A stretch of DNA of 10,831 nucleotides, from assembly GCA_021782295.1 (NCBI GenBank), contig JAJXVC010000046.1:1-10831 (forward strand), written 5' to 3'. The notes under the pieces were generated by a model. It made no database searches, was not told where the DNA came from, and worked only from the letters and a program-made list of their open reading frames with translations. The stretch comes from a bacterium. GTDB taxonomy: Bacteria > Eremiobacterota > Eremiobacteria > Baltobacterales > Baltobacteraceae. The stretch's first letter is position 1; each line of letters begins with the position of its first letter. The translations under genes were made by a program, and so were the position numbers. This document shows positions 1 to 6,520 of the stretch, in pieces.

Positions 1-1
1 T

Positions 2-79
2 CTTGCGATGGACGAGTACCACGAGTGGCGCGCAGCACACCACACGCCCTCCATCGCGATCGCGCAGAACGACTCTTAA
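2..79 (+). CDS. 3' end of an unidentified protein-coding gene (partial)
   Basis: The frame starting at base 2 is open from the left edge of the window to a TAA at 77-79, giving 25 residues that end in the peptide PSIAIAQNDS. Most third codon positions are G or C, as expected for a real gene in this GC-rich genome, and no start codon is needed because the gene begins outside the window. The fragment is rich in charged and aromatic residues (DEYHEW) followed by a polar tail. I do not recognise the family. It does not look like the C-terminus of ribosomal protein L21 or of the Prp protease, which usually precede rpmA. The call rests only on open frame and codon composition, so it could be chance. 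Confidence 0.45.
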   Translation, partial: LAMDEYHEWRAAHHTPSIAIAQNDS

Positions 80-462
80 GCGCTCACGATCTCTGAATCG
101 AATTTACAGCAGATTTGGGACTTGACTGATTTGAATTCGGAGCCGGGAAACTTCCTCGTGCTCCGTAGAGGTCAAGCCATCGGATTAGCGGCCGCTATCA
201 AGGTCATCCTGCCTGCACGAATTCCAGATGCTCCGGCGCGAACGTTGGAATTCCTAAGCGACCGCAAGAGCGCGCCGACCCGACCGAACCTGGTCAACGA
301 TCTTCCGCCGGAACTCCAGCGGGTATGAGGAATTTTGGGCCACAGGGGACTCCTTCGCCGCTCAGCGGCAAGCGTCCACGGAACCGAGCCAGCTTCGCAA
401 AGGGCCGCCTCTTGGCCCCGAACCGGACATCTCTGTTTTGCTCGTACCCCCGGCGGAGCCAT
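80..462. other. Intergenic region upstream of rpmA, no convincing gene
   Basis: These 383 bases lie between the upstream stop codon and the rpmA promoter. Short open frames exist on both strands, for example 122-328 on the plus strand from a TTG and 172-462 on the minus strand. None has a recognisable protein motif or a ribosome binding site, and the sequence is visibly less GC-biased than the neighbouring genes up to about 255. A small palindrome GCCGCTCAGCGGC lies at 357-369 (five-base arms, TCA loop) without a T-tract. GAATTC occurs three times (134, 220, 249), probably by chance. No tRNA or strong terminator was seen. The region may be the 3' UTR of the upstream gene plus regulatory sequence for rpmA. 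Confidence 0.5.
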
Positions 463-491
463 TTGACCCGGGAGCCCGCTTGCGGTATACT
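463..491 (+). promoter_or_regulatory. Sigma-70-type promoter for rpmA, predicting a leaderless mRNA
   Basis: A -35 element TTGACC (463-468; consensus TTGACA) and a -10 element TATACT (486-491; consensus TATAAT) are separated by exactly 17 bases, the optimal spacing. Each differs from consensus at one position. The usual start point, about seven bases after the -10, falls at 498, with a plausible range of 496-501. The rpmA ATG is at 501, so the transcript would carry zero to about five bases of leader and no Shine-Dalgarno site. The promoter probably drives rpmA and, by read-through, the operon behind it. Confidence 0.8.
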
Positions 492-500
492 CTTCCGGCT

Positions 501-782
501 ATGTTCGTATTCGATCTGCAGCTTTTCGCGTCCAAGAAGGGCGCCGGCTCTACCCGCAACGGCCGGGACTCCAACTCGCAGCGCCTCGGCGTCAAGCGGT
601 TCGGTGGCCAGCACGTCCTCGCGGGCAATATCATCGTCCGCCAGCGCGGCACGAAGTTCTACCCGGGTGAGAACGTCGGCATCGGCCGCGATCACACGCT
701 CTTCGCGCTGACCGAGGGCACGGTGCAGTTCGCGACGCGCCGGAACAAGCAGCACGTCGATATCAAACCGCTCTCCGCGTAA
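501..782 (+). CDS. rpmA: 50S ribosomal protein L27, N-terminally extended (cleavable) form
   Basis: The 93-residue product is bacterial L27, a large-subunit protein whose N-terminal tail reaches towards the peptidyl-transferase centre. Recognisable stretches are [15 protein letters not shown] (residues 10-24), [16 protein letters not shown] (about 49-64) and DHTLFAL. The ATG at 501 is preferred because it gives the nine-residue extension MFVFDLQLF before ASKKG. This matches the Firmicutes-type precursor (S. aureus MLKLNLQFF then ASKKG) that the cysteine protease Prp removes before the protein works in the ribosome. Cleavage here would be after F9. The extension differs from the usual QFFA by having QLFA. 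There is no Shine-Dalgarno site, and the start sits about where the predicted transcript begins. Neither rplU nor prp lies directly upstream, unlike the common rplU-prp-rpmA order. The stop is TAA, followed by a hairpin. Confidence 0.96.
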   Translation: MFVFDLQLFASKKGAGSTRNGRDSNSQRLGVKRFGGQHVLAGNIIVRQRGTKFYPGENVGIGRDHTLFALTEGTVQFATRRNKQHVDIKPLSA

Positions 783-808
783 AGGCGGAGCGAGAACGCT
801 CGTTTCTT

Positions 809-845
809 CGACGGGGTGCCGCATGCGGCGCCCCGTCGCTCTTTC
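809..845 (+). terminator. Rho-independent terminator or attenuator between rpmA and obgE
   Basis: Bases 809-820 pair with 827-838 in a 12-bp GC-rich stem (one G-T wobble) around a GCATGC loop. The run GCTCTTTC follows, a rather weak T-tract. Just upstream, 788-792 pairs with 797-801 (GAGCG/CGCTC, loop AGAA) and is followed by GTTTCTT, a second smaller terminator-like element. No strong promoter was found between the hairpin and obgE, so it more likely reduces read-through than stops it fully, which would allow much more L27 than Obg to be made. Confidence 0.55.
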
Positions 846-884
846 AAGGCTCCCTCATTCGGCTGCGGAATAGACCGACCTCAA

Positions 885-2150
885 GTGCAATTTATCGATG
901 AAGCAACAATTGAAATCTCCGCCGGCCGCGGTGGGGACGGCATTGTTGCATGGCGCCGCGAGAAATACGTTCCGAAGGGCGGCCCCGCCGGCGGTGACGG
1001 CGGCCATGGCGGCAGCCTCTATCTGCTCGCCGACCCCGAACTCAATACGCTGGTCGAATTTCGCTTCAAGCGCAAGTTTGCCGCCGAATCGGGCAAACCC
1101 GGAGGCACCTCGAATAAATCGGGGCGCGCGGGTGAAGACCTGGTAATTCCCGTGCCCGTCGGTACGCTCGTCTACAAAAGCACCGAGATGCAGAGCGAAG
1201 CGTTGCTCGCCGATCTCGCCCACCCCGGCCAACGTGTGCTCGTCGCGCGCGGGGGCAAAGGCGGGCTGGGGAATCAGCACTTCGCGACTGCGGCGCGACA
1301 GGCGCCCGATTACGCGATTCGCGGTGAAGCCGGCGAAGAGTGCAGCCTCCGCCTCGAACTCAAACTGCTCGCCGATGTCGGCATCGTCGGCGTACCGAAC
1401 GCCGGAAAATCGACATTGCTCTCGGTCATCACCGCGGCGCGCCCGAAGATCGCCGATTATCCGTTCACCACCATCGAGCCGCAACTCGGCGTTGTACGCC
1501 TCGACGACGAGCGTTCGTTCGTCGCCGTCGACGTCCCCGGCCTCATCGAGGGTGCGCACGAAGGCGCCGGACTCGGCGACCGATTCTTGCGTCACGTCGA
1601 ACGTACGCGCATCCTCGTGCATCTGCTCGACGGCGCAAAATCGCTCGACGAGATGGCGAGCGATCGCGCGACGATCGAAGCCGAACTCCGTGCCTGGAAC
1701 CCCGCATTGCCGGAGAAGCCGACGATCGTCGTCGTCAGCAAACTCGATCTTCCCGATGCTCGCGAACGCTTCGCCGCCTTACACGACGGTGATGCCCAAA
1801 CGATGGGCATCAGCGCCGCGACGCACCAGGGCGTCCCCGAGTTGCTCGCCGCGATGTGGCGCGCGCTCGCGCTCGCTCCTCCACCTGCCGAGATCGATCT
1901 CACTCCCGCGCAGATCGCGCTGCCGACGCGCGAAACCTTTACCATCTCGCGCGATGACGACGGGACCTTCGTGGTAACGGGCGAACGCGTCGAGCAACTC
2001 GCCGAGCGCACGAATTTTGATTCCGATGAAGCGCTCGCCCGATTCGAACGCGCGTTGGTGAAGATGGGTGTAGAAAAAGAATTACAGGCACGCGGCGTTC
2101 GCGAAGGCGACAGCGTGCGGATCGGGACCTACGAATTCACCTATTCATGA
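885..2150 (+). CDS. obgE: Obg family GTPase (ribosome assembly GTPase ObgE/CgtA)
   Basis: The 421-residue protein is a full three-domain Obg, a GTPase that binds the 50S subunit and links ribosome maturation to growth state. Residues 1-158 form the glycine-rich Obg fold (GRGGDG, GGPAGGDGGHGG, GGKGGLGNQHF). The G domain follows, with G1 GVPNAGKST (169-177), switch I YPFTT (192-196), G3 DVPG (216-219), G4 SKLD (285-288) and G5 SAA (310-312). The C-terminal OCT domain (about 350-421) ends in VRIGTYEFTYS. The GTG at 885 is chosen because it gives the canonical start MQFIDEA. A GTG at 816 in the same frame lies inside the terminator hairpin and would add 23 unrelated residues. The oddity is G4, where the usual Asn of NKxD is Ser (codon AGC, one change from AAC). 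The gene overlaps nadD by four bases. Confidence 0.96.
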   Translation: MQFIDEATIEISAGRGGDGIVAWRREKYVPKGGPAGGDGGHGGSLYLLADPELNTLVEFRFKRKFAAESGKPGGTSNKSGRAGEDLVIPVPVGTLVYKSTEMQSEALLADLAHPGQRVLVARGGKGGLGNQHFATAARQAPDYAIRGEAGEECSLRLELKLLADVGIVGVPNAGKSTLLSVITAARPKIADYPFTTIEPQLGVVRLDDERSFVAVDVPGLIEGAHEGAGLGDRFLRHVERTRILVHLLDGAKSLDEMASDRATIEAELRAWNPALPEKPTIVVVSKLDLPDARERFAALHDGDAQTMGISAATHQGVPELLAAMWRALALAPPPAEIDLTPAQIALPTRETFTISRDDDGTFVVTGERVEQLAERTNFDSDEALARFERALVKMGVEKELQARGVREGDSVRIGTYEFTYS

Positions 2151-2761
2151 AACTCGGCATCTTCGGCGGAACCTTCGACCCCATCCATAACGCGCATCTC
2201 TTCGTCGCGGAATCGGCTCGATTGAGCGAGGGCCTCGACCGCGTTCTCTTTCTCCCCACCGGGCAACAACATTATCGCGCCGATGCAATCGCCGATGCCC
2301 GACATCGTTGCGCGATGATCTTAGGCTCGATCGCAACCAACCGCGGCTTTGCCCTCGACGATAGCGATCTGCTTCCCGAAGCGACCGGTTACACCGCCGA
2401 TCTCCTTCCACGGTTGCGCGCGCGCTATCCCGAGGCTTCGTTTACCTTTCTCATCGGCGCCGATTCGCTCGTTAACTCCAACTGGGTGCGGCTCGACGAA
2501 GTGCTCGGCGCCCTCGAACGCTTCGTCATCGCGCCGCGCGCCGGCGTTCCCGACGATGCGCTCGCGCGCGTGATTGCCGCGATTCCCACAAAACTCCGCC
2601 AACGTGTCGGTACGCTCAATCTTCCCGCACTCCCCGAATCGGCGACCTTGATTCGCACACTGCTCGCGCAGGGGCGTAGCGTTCGTTATCTCGTTCCGGA
2701 GGCCGTTTGGCAGTACATTCGCACCCATCGCCTGTACGGACAGCCCGAATGCGAACGCTGA
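2147..2761 (+). CDS. nadD: Nicotinate-nucleotide adenylyltransferase
   Basis: The 204-residue protein belongs to the nucleotidyltransferase alpha/beta-phosphodiesterase superfamily. NadD joins nicotinate mononucleotide and ATP to make deamido-NAD in the cytoplasm, a shared step of NAD biosynthesis. The ATP-binding signature GGTFDPIHNAHL is at residues 7-18 with both histidines of the HxxH motif (H14, H17). IGAD, typical of the family, lies near 103-106, and the second nucleotide-binding motif SATLIR is at 165-170. Length is normal. The ATG at 2147 overlaps the obgE stop in an ATGA arrangement, which implies translational coupling; no Shine-Dalgarno site is evident. The order obg-nadD is widespread, but the expected rsfS is replaced here by maf, which overlaps the last 13 bases. 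Confidence 0.95.
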   Translation: MKLGIFGGTFDPIHNAHLFVAESARLSEGLDRVLFLPTGQQHYRADAIADARHRCAMILGSIATNRGFALDDSDLLPEATGYTADLLPRLRARYPEASFTFLIGADSLVNSNWVRLDEVLGALERFVIAPRAGVPDDALARVIAAIPTKLRQRVGTLNLPALPESATLIRTLLAQGRSVRYLVPEAVWQYIRTHRLYGQPECER

Positions 2762-3366
2762 AGCGCATCTGTCTTGCCAGCGCCTCGCCGCGCCGCCTGG
2801 AGTTACTGCAGTCGCTCGGTTTATTCGTCGAGGTGATCCCGAGCGACTACGACGAGCCGGAGAACCCCGCACTCACCCCACGCGAACTTGCACAACGCCA
2901 CGCCCGCGAGAAACTGCGCGCCGTCACGGCGCGGCTCGGCACGGCGTTCGCATACCCGACGCTCGCTGCCGACACCGTCGTCGACCGCGATGGAGCCGCA
3001 CTCAATAAACCGCGCGATGCCGACGAGGCCCGGAGTATGCTCGCATCGCTCTCCGGTCGCGAACATCTCGTTCACACGGCGGTGGCGATCGCTTTTCCCG
3101 ACGGAGAGCCCTCCGTCGAATTCTGCGAAACGACGCGCGTGCGCTTCCACGAACTCACCTCCGACGAGATCGCCGATTACGTCGCGAGCGGCGAACCGTT
3201 CGATAAAGCCGGTGGATACGGCATTCAAGGGCGAGCCGCCGCGCTGGTCGACGGAATCGAGGGTGATTTCTATACCGTCATGGGGCTGCCGCTCGGCCAT
3301 GTCGTCCGTACGCTACGCGCTCGTGGGTATCGCACCGAATCGAGGAATGCGGTCGATGCGCTCTGA
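2749..3366 (+). CDS. maf: Maf/YhdE-type nucleoside triphosphate pyrophosphatase
   Basis: The 205-residue protein is a Maf family nucleotide pyrophosphatase, which hydrolyses dTTP, UTP and modified nucleotides to monophosphates and has been linked to septum control. Signatures are SASPRR (residues 11-16), ADTVV with the catalytic Asp at D75, KPRD followed by LSGREH, and DKAGGYGIQG (152-161), then GDFYTVMGLPL. The Gln in GYGIQG suits the dTTP/UTP-acting YhdE subgroup better than YceF, but this subgroup call is inference. The ATG at 2749 gives the usual short N-terminus before LASASPRR; a frame extended to 2707 would add 14 residues inside nadD with no family support. The gene overlaps nadD by 13 and mreC by 11 bases. 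Maf next to mre genes is a known arrangement in Firmicutes. Confidence 0.94.
   Translation: MRTLKRICLASASPRRLELLQSLGLFVEVIPSDYDEPENPALTPRELAQRHAREKLRAVTARLGTAFAYPTLAADTVVDRDGAALNKPRDADEARSMLASLSGREHLVHTAVAIAFPDGEPSVEFCETTRVRFHELTSDEIADYVASGEPFDKAGGYGIQGRAAALVDGIEGDFYTVMGLPLGHVVRTLRARGYRTESRNAVDAL
3342..3345 (+). promoter_or_regulatory. Shine-Dalgarno-like GAGG for mreC
   Basis: GAGG within the end of maf lies ten bases before the ATG at 3356 and only one base before the in-frame ATG at 3347. The spacing therefore favours 3356 as the mreC start. It is one of the few SD-like sites in front of any gene in this window, and the spacing is slightly long, so it is suggestive only. Confidence 0.4.
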
Positions 3367-4156
3367 CGAACGCAAACTCCTCGTTCTTCTCGCGATCGTC
3401 ATCGCCGCCGCGCTGCTCGCCATCGTTCAGGTGCGCGCGCAGCGGAGCGGCGAACCGAGCCCCATCGCCGTCGCCGCGTCCTACCTCATCGCCGGAGCGG
3501 AGAACGTCGTTACATCGGTCGGCGGCACGATCGGCGGTGGAACGAGCGCCGTTCTCTCATTCCCGTCGTTGCGCGTACGGAATGCCGCGCTCGTCGCCGC
3601 GAACCAAGCGTTGCTCGAACGGAACGCGCGGCTTCACCAAGAACTCGCCGACGCACTGGGGATCGCCGGCATCAACCGCTTGCGCGAACACCACGCGCGC
3701 GGCATCGCGGCACGCGTCATCGGTTTTCCTCCGGAGGGCGCGACGCGAAGCATCACCATCGATCGCGGCTCGCTCGCCGGCGTTCGTCGCGACGACGGCG
3801 TACTCGCACCCGGCGGCGTCGTCGGCCACGTTACCCAGGTAACGCCGCTGGAATCGACGGTCGTTCTGGCGACCGATTTTTCGAGCCGTATTCCGGCGAT
3901 CGTTCGCAACGGTCGGTGGTGGGGAATCGCGCGCGGGAATCTGCGCAGCATTCGTCTCGATTACGTCACGCTCGACGCTCCGCTCCACGTCGGTGATGTC
4001 GTCGTCACCGGAAACGGGCGCACGTTCCGCGCCGGCATTCCTATCGGTCGCATCGTAAAGATCGATCGGAATGATTCCAGCCTTTATCAGACCGCAATTT
4101 TGCAGCCATCGGTACGTTTGAATGCCTTGGATCGACTCCTCGTCGTTGCACGTTAG
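3356..4156 (+). CDS. mreC: Rod shape-determining protein MreC
   Basis: The 266-residue protein has the MreC layout: a short cytoplasmic N-terminus (MRSDERK), one membrane helix (about 8-26), an extracytoplasmic coiled coil (about 70-103, with NAALVAANQALLERNARL) and a beta-rich domain (about 115-262). The beta domain carries family-like stretches such as GSLAGVRRDDGVLAPGGVVG and GDVVVTGNGRTFRAGIPIGR. MreC organises the elongasome by contacting MreD and activating PBP2, both encoded directly downstream. It is at the short end of the family's length range. The ATG at 3356 overlaps maf by 11 bases; an in-frame ATG three codons earlier (3347) is possible but poorly spaced from the GAGG. The frame stays open far upstream through maf, but that extension has no MreC similarity. 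No mreB lies upstream. Confidence 0.94.
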   Translation: MRSDERKLLVLLAIVIAAALLAIVQVRAQRSGEPSPIAVAASYLIAGAENVVTSVGGTIGGGTSAVLSFPSLRVRNAALVAANQALLERNARLHQELADALGIAGINRLREHHARGIAARVIGFPPEGATRSITIDRGSLAGVRRDDGVLAPGGVVGHVTQVTPLESTVVLATDFSSRIPAIVRNGRWWGIARGNLRSIRLDYVTLDAPLHVGDVVVTGNGRTFRAGIPIGRIVKIDRNDSSLYQTAILQPSVRLNALDRLLVVAR

Positions 4157-4664
4157 GGAGCCCGAGACTCCCTACCGATACCCCGTGTGGTGGCACGTCG
4201 TGATCGCCTTGGGGCTCGCGCTGCTCGCGCAAGGGACGCTGCTGCCGCATCTCGCCTGGGCAGATATTCCGCCGAGTGCGGTGCTGCTTGTCGTGATTTG
4301 GTTTTCCGTCCGTTTGGGGCCGCAGCGCGCAGCGCTGCTCGGCCTCGTCGCCGGGCTCTGCGAAGATCTGCTCTCCGGTACGACCGGCGGCTCGTGGATG
4401 CTCGCAACGCTCGCCGCTGCCGTTCTGACCGCGTTGCTCGCGCAACGATTCTTCAGCGATTCACCGTTGCTCTACGCGGCATTTGCGTTCGTCGGTACCT
4501 TCGTTCGCAACGCCGTATTCTGGGCGACGATGCAGATCGTCGGCTCTCCGTTTGCGTGGAGCAGCCTCCACTTCCACGATGCGATCCGACAATCGATCCT
4601 CGATGCGTTCTTCCTCGGCGTCTTTGCTTGGTGGTACCGCGCTCGCCATCGCGATAACTTATGA
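4122..4664 (+). CDS. mreD: Rod shape-determining protein MreD
   Basis: The 180-residue product is a small integral membrane protein with about five hydrophobic segments: VVIALGLALLAQG, PSAVLLVVIWFSV, LATLAAAVLTALLA, LLYAAFAFVGTFV and the C-terminal LDAFFLGVFAWWY. The stretch GLVAGLCEDLLSG after the second segment matches the conserved G-x-x-x-D loop of MreD. MreD works with MreC and PBP2 in lateral wall synthesis. The start is uncertain. The ATG at 4122 overlaps mreC by 35 bases, a TTG at 4146 would overlap by 11, and a GTG at 4185 would follow mreC but remove the cytoplasmic N-terminus. None has a clear Shine-Dalgarno site. The stop overlaps the mrdA start as ATGA. Confidence 0.9.
   Translation: MPWIDSSSLHVREPETPYRYPVWWHVVIALGLALLAQGTLLPHLAWADIPPSAVLLVVIWFSVRLGPQRAALLGLVAGLCEDLLSGTTGGSWMLATLAAAVLTALLAQRFFSDSPLLYAAFAFVGTFVRNAVFWATMQIVGSPFAWSSLHFHDAIRQSILDAFFLGVFAWWYRARHRDNL
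4154..4174 (+). other. Small perfect hairpin over the mreC stop codon
   Basis: TAGGGAG (4154-4160) and CTCCCTA (4168-4174) are perfect inverted repeats around a seven-base loop CCCGAGA. The left arm begins with the mreC TAG stop codon, and the whole element lies inside the first codons of mreD if ATG 4122 is its start. No T-tract follows, so it is not a terminator. It could affect mreC-mreD coupling or be chance. Confidence 0.35.
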
Positions 4665-6517
4665 AAGACACGGGCATTCGGCTTCGCCGGCGCTTCGAGC
4701 GTCCGGCGGTTCGAATCGCCGCATTCGCGGCCTTTGCCGTGCTGATATTCGCGATTCTATTGGGGCGACTCATCGACGTACAGATCGTCCACGGGGCGCA
4801 ATACCGCGCGGAGGCGGAGGCCAATCAAATCCGTTTGATTCGGGTTGCGGCGCCGCGCGGCCTCATCGTCGACCGCCACGGCAAAGTCATGGTGCGCAGT
4901 CGGCCGTCTTTTGTCGTCGCGCTGGTTCCATCGCTGGTGAAGCATCTGCATCGCGAGTTGCAGAGCGTTGCGACGACCATTCACCTATCGCCGGCGAAAC
5001 TCGAGGATCGCCTCTACCACCACAACGGCATCAATTACCGAAACTTCGCGGAGGTGCAGACCTACGAACCGTACGGACCGGTCGTGCTCGCGCGCAATCT
5101 CTCCGTTGCCGATGTCGCGCGCCTCTCGGAGCTTCTCGCGGATCTCCCCGGCGTCGATATCGAGGTTCAAGCGATACGCGACTACCCGTATAACAAAGTC
5201 GGCTCGCTGATGCTGGGATACGTCGGCTACATCACCGCTTCGGAGTACAAACGTTTGCGTCCGTATGGGTATTCGCCGAATGCCATCGTCGGCAAAGATG
5301 GGCTGGAATACCAATATGACCGCTATCTTCGCGGCCGTCCCGGTGGGCAGCGCGTGGTCGTCGACGCCGCCGGAAATGTCGTCGCCGCCGATCGTCTGCC
5401 AGACAAGGCGCCGGTACCCGGCGACACACTGCAGCTCTCGGTGAGTCTGCGGCTTGAACGCATCGTCGAAAGCGCGCTCGCCCACGGCGTTCAACGCGTG
5501 CAACGCGGCGAAGCGGTCTCCGGAGCGGTCGTTGTCGAGGACCCGTGGACCGGCCGCATTCTCGCGATGTCGAGCTATCCCGATTACAACCCCAACGATT
5601 TCGCGCTCGAACGTTCGCGAAAGATTTCGTTCTATCTCACCGATCCCGCGCAACCGCTCTTCAATCGCGCGATCGCCGCGGCAACGCCGACCGGATCGAC
5701 CTTTAAAATGGTGACCGGTTCGGCGGCGATTACCGTCGGCGTTATTCGCCGCAATCAAGTCGTCTACGATAACGGCGCCTGGAACTGCGACGGCTACATC
5801 GCGCGCGATATCGTTTCCGGCGGGCTCGGGTTCACGACCTTCGTTCCGGCGCTTGCGGCTTCATCGGACGGCTATTTCTATCGCCTCTCGATGGGGCTCG
5901 GCCTCAAACGTCTGCGAAAGTTCGCGCTGCTCTACGGCCTCGATGCGCGTACCGGCATCGATCTTCCCGGTGAGAATAAGGGGAACTGGCCGACCAACGC
6001 GTGGATGATGAAGAATTACGGCGTGCCGCAGGAGCCGAGCGACGCGTGTTTTCTCGGTATCGGGCAGGGCGCGATGCAAGCGACGCCGTTACAGATCGCC
6101 AACATTGCTTCGGCGGTCGTCAACGGCGGCACGCTCTATCGGCCGCATATCGTCACGCGCATTCTCACCCCCGACGGCAAAACGCTGAAGGTCTTTCCCC
6201 CGGCGATCATTCGTCACGTTCCGGTGACGCAAAAATCTCTCGCTGCGGTTCGTGCGGGCATGGCGCAAGTGACCTCTGCCGTCGGCACCGCCTATGGCCT
6301 CGCGATTCCGGGCTTCCCCTTTGCCGGAAAGACGGGCACCGTTGAGACCGACGGCGGGAACGGACCGAACACGACGTGGTTCGTCTGTTGGGCGCCGCTG
6401 AAACATCCCAAGCTGGTCATCGCGGTTTACGTCGATCGCAGCGGCGGCTACGGTGCGAACGTCGCCGCACCGATCGCGCGAAAAATTATGATCCGCTATT
6501 TTCGCTTGAAGCTCTAG
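4661..6517 (+). CDS. mrdA: Penicillin-binding protein 2, elongasome transpeptidase
   Basis: The 618-residue protein is a class B penicillin-binding protein that crosslinks peptidoglycan during elongation, anchored in the membrane with its catalytic domain outside. A single N-terminal helix (about 19-42, AAFAAFAVLIFAILLGRLID) is followed by the pedestal/dimerisation domain, which includes APRGLIVDRHGKVM and DYPYNKVGSLMLGYVG. The transpeptidase domain has the catalytic STFK (S346, K349), a second motif SSD (401-403) and KTG (557-559). SxD in place of SxN is, as far as I recall, usual for PBP2-type rather than FtsI-type enzymes. Position after mreCD and the extended pedestal also favour MrdA over FtsI. 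The ATG at 4661 overlaps the mreD stop by four bases. No rodA follows; the stop TAG is three bases from the stop of a convergent gene. Confidence 0.95.
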   Translation: MKDTGIRLRRRFERPAVRIAAFAAFAVLIFAILLGRLIDVQIVHGAQYRAEAEANQIRLIRVAAPRGLIVDRHGKVMVRSRPSFVVALVPSLVKHLHRELQSVATTIHLSPAKLEDRLYHHNGINYRNFAEVQTYEPYGPVVLARNLSVADVARLSELLADLPGVDIEVQAIRDYPYNKVGSLMLGYVGYITASEYKRLRPYGYSPNAIVGKDGLEYQYDRYLRGRPGGQRVVVDAAGNVVAADRLPDKAPVPGDTLQLSVSLRLERIVESALAHGVQRVQRGEAVSGAVVVEDPWTGRILAMSSYPDYNPNDFALERSRKISFYLTDPAQPLFNRAIAAATPTGSTFKMVTGSAAITVGVIRRNQVVYDNGAWNCDGYIARDIVSGGLGFTTFVPALAASSDGYFYRLSMGLGLKRLRKFALLYGLDARTGIDLPGENKGNWPTNAWMMKNYGVPQEPSDACFLGIGQGAMQATPLQIANIASAVVNGGTLYRPHIVTRILTPDGKTLKVFPPAIIRHVPVTQKSLAAVRAGMAQVTSAVGTAYGLAIPGFPFAGKTGTVETDGGNGPNTTWFVCWAPLKHPKLVIAVYVDRSGGYGANVAAPIARKIMIRYFRLKL

Positions 6518-6520
6518 TTC

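Noticed and set aside
122..150. TTGACT at 122-127 as a second promoter -35
   Set aside because: No acceptable -10 element lies 16-18 bases downstream.
122..328. Plus-strand open frame of 68 codons from a TTG upstream of rpmA
   Set aside because: No family motif, no ribosome binding site and no consistent GC bias at third positions; the TTG start is arbitrary.
172..824. Minus-strand open frames across the intergenic region and rpmA (172-462, 294-824)
   Set aside because: They overlap rpmA and its promoter in antisense, are Arg-rich and show no motif; typical of antisense frames in GC-rich DNA.
816..884. Upstream extension of obgE from a GTG at 816
   Set aside because: It starts inside the terminator hairpin and adds 23 residues absent from Obg proteins; GTG 885 gives the canonical MQFIDEA start.
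855..1622. 255-codon minus-strand frame opposite obgE
   Set aside because: It is the antisense of a clearly conserved gene, and its composition mirrors Obg codon bias; no independent support.
2888..3355. Upstream extension of the mreC frame through maf
   Set aside because: Ser/Arg-rich translation of an alternative maf frame with no MreC similarity; the MreC membrane helix begins only after 3356.
4985..5758. 257-codon minus-strand frame opposite mrdA
   Set aside because: Antisense shadow of a conserved penicillin-binding protein.
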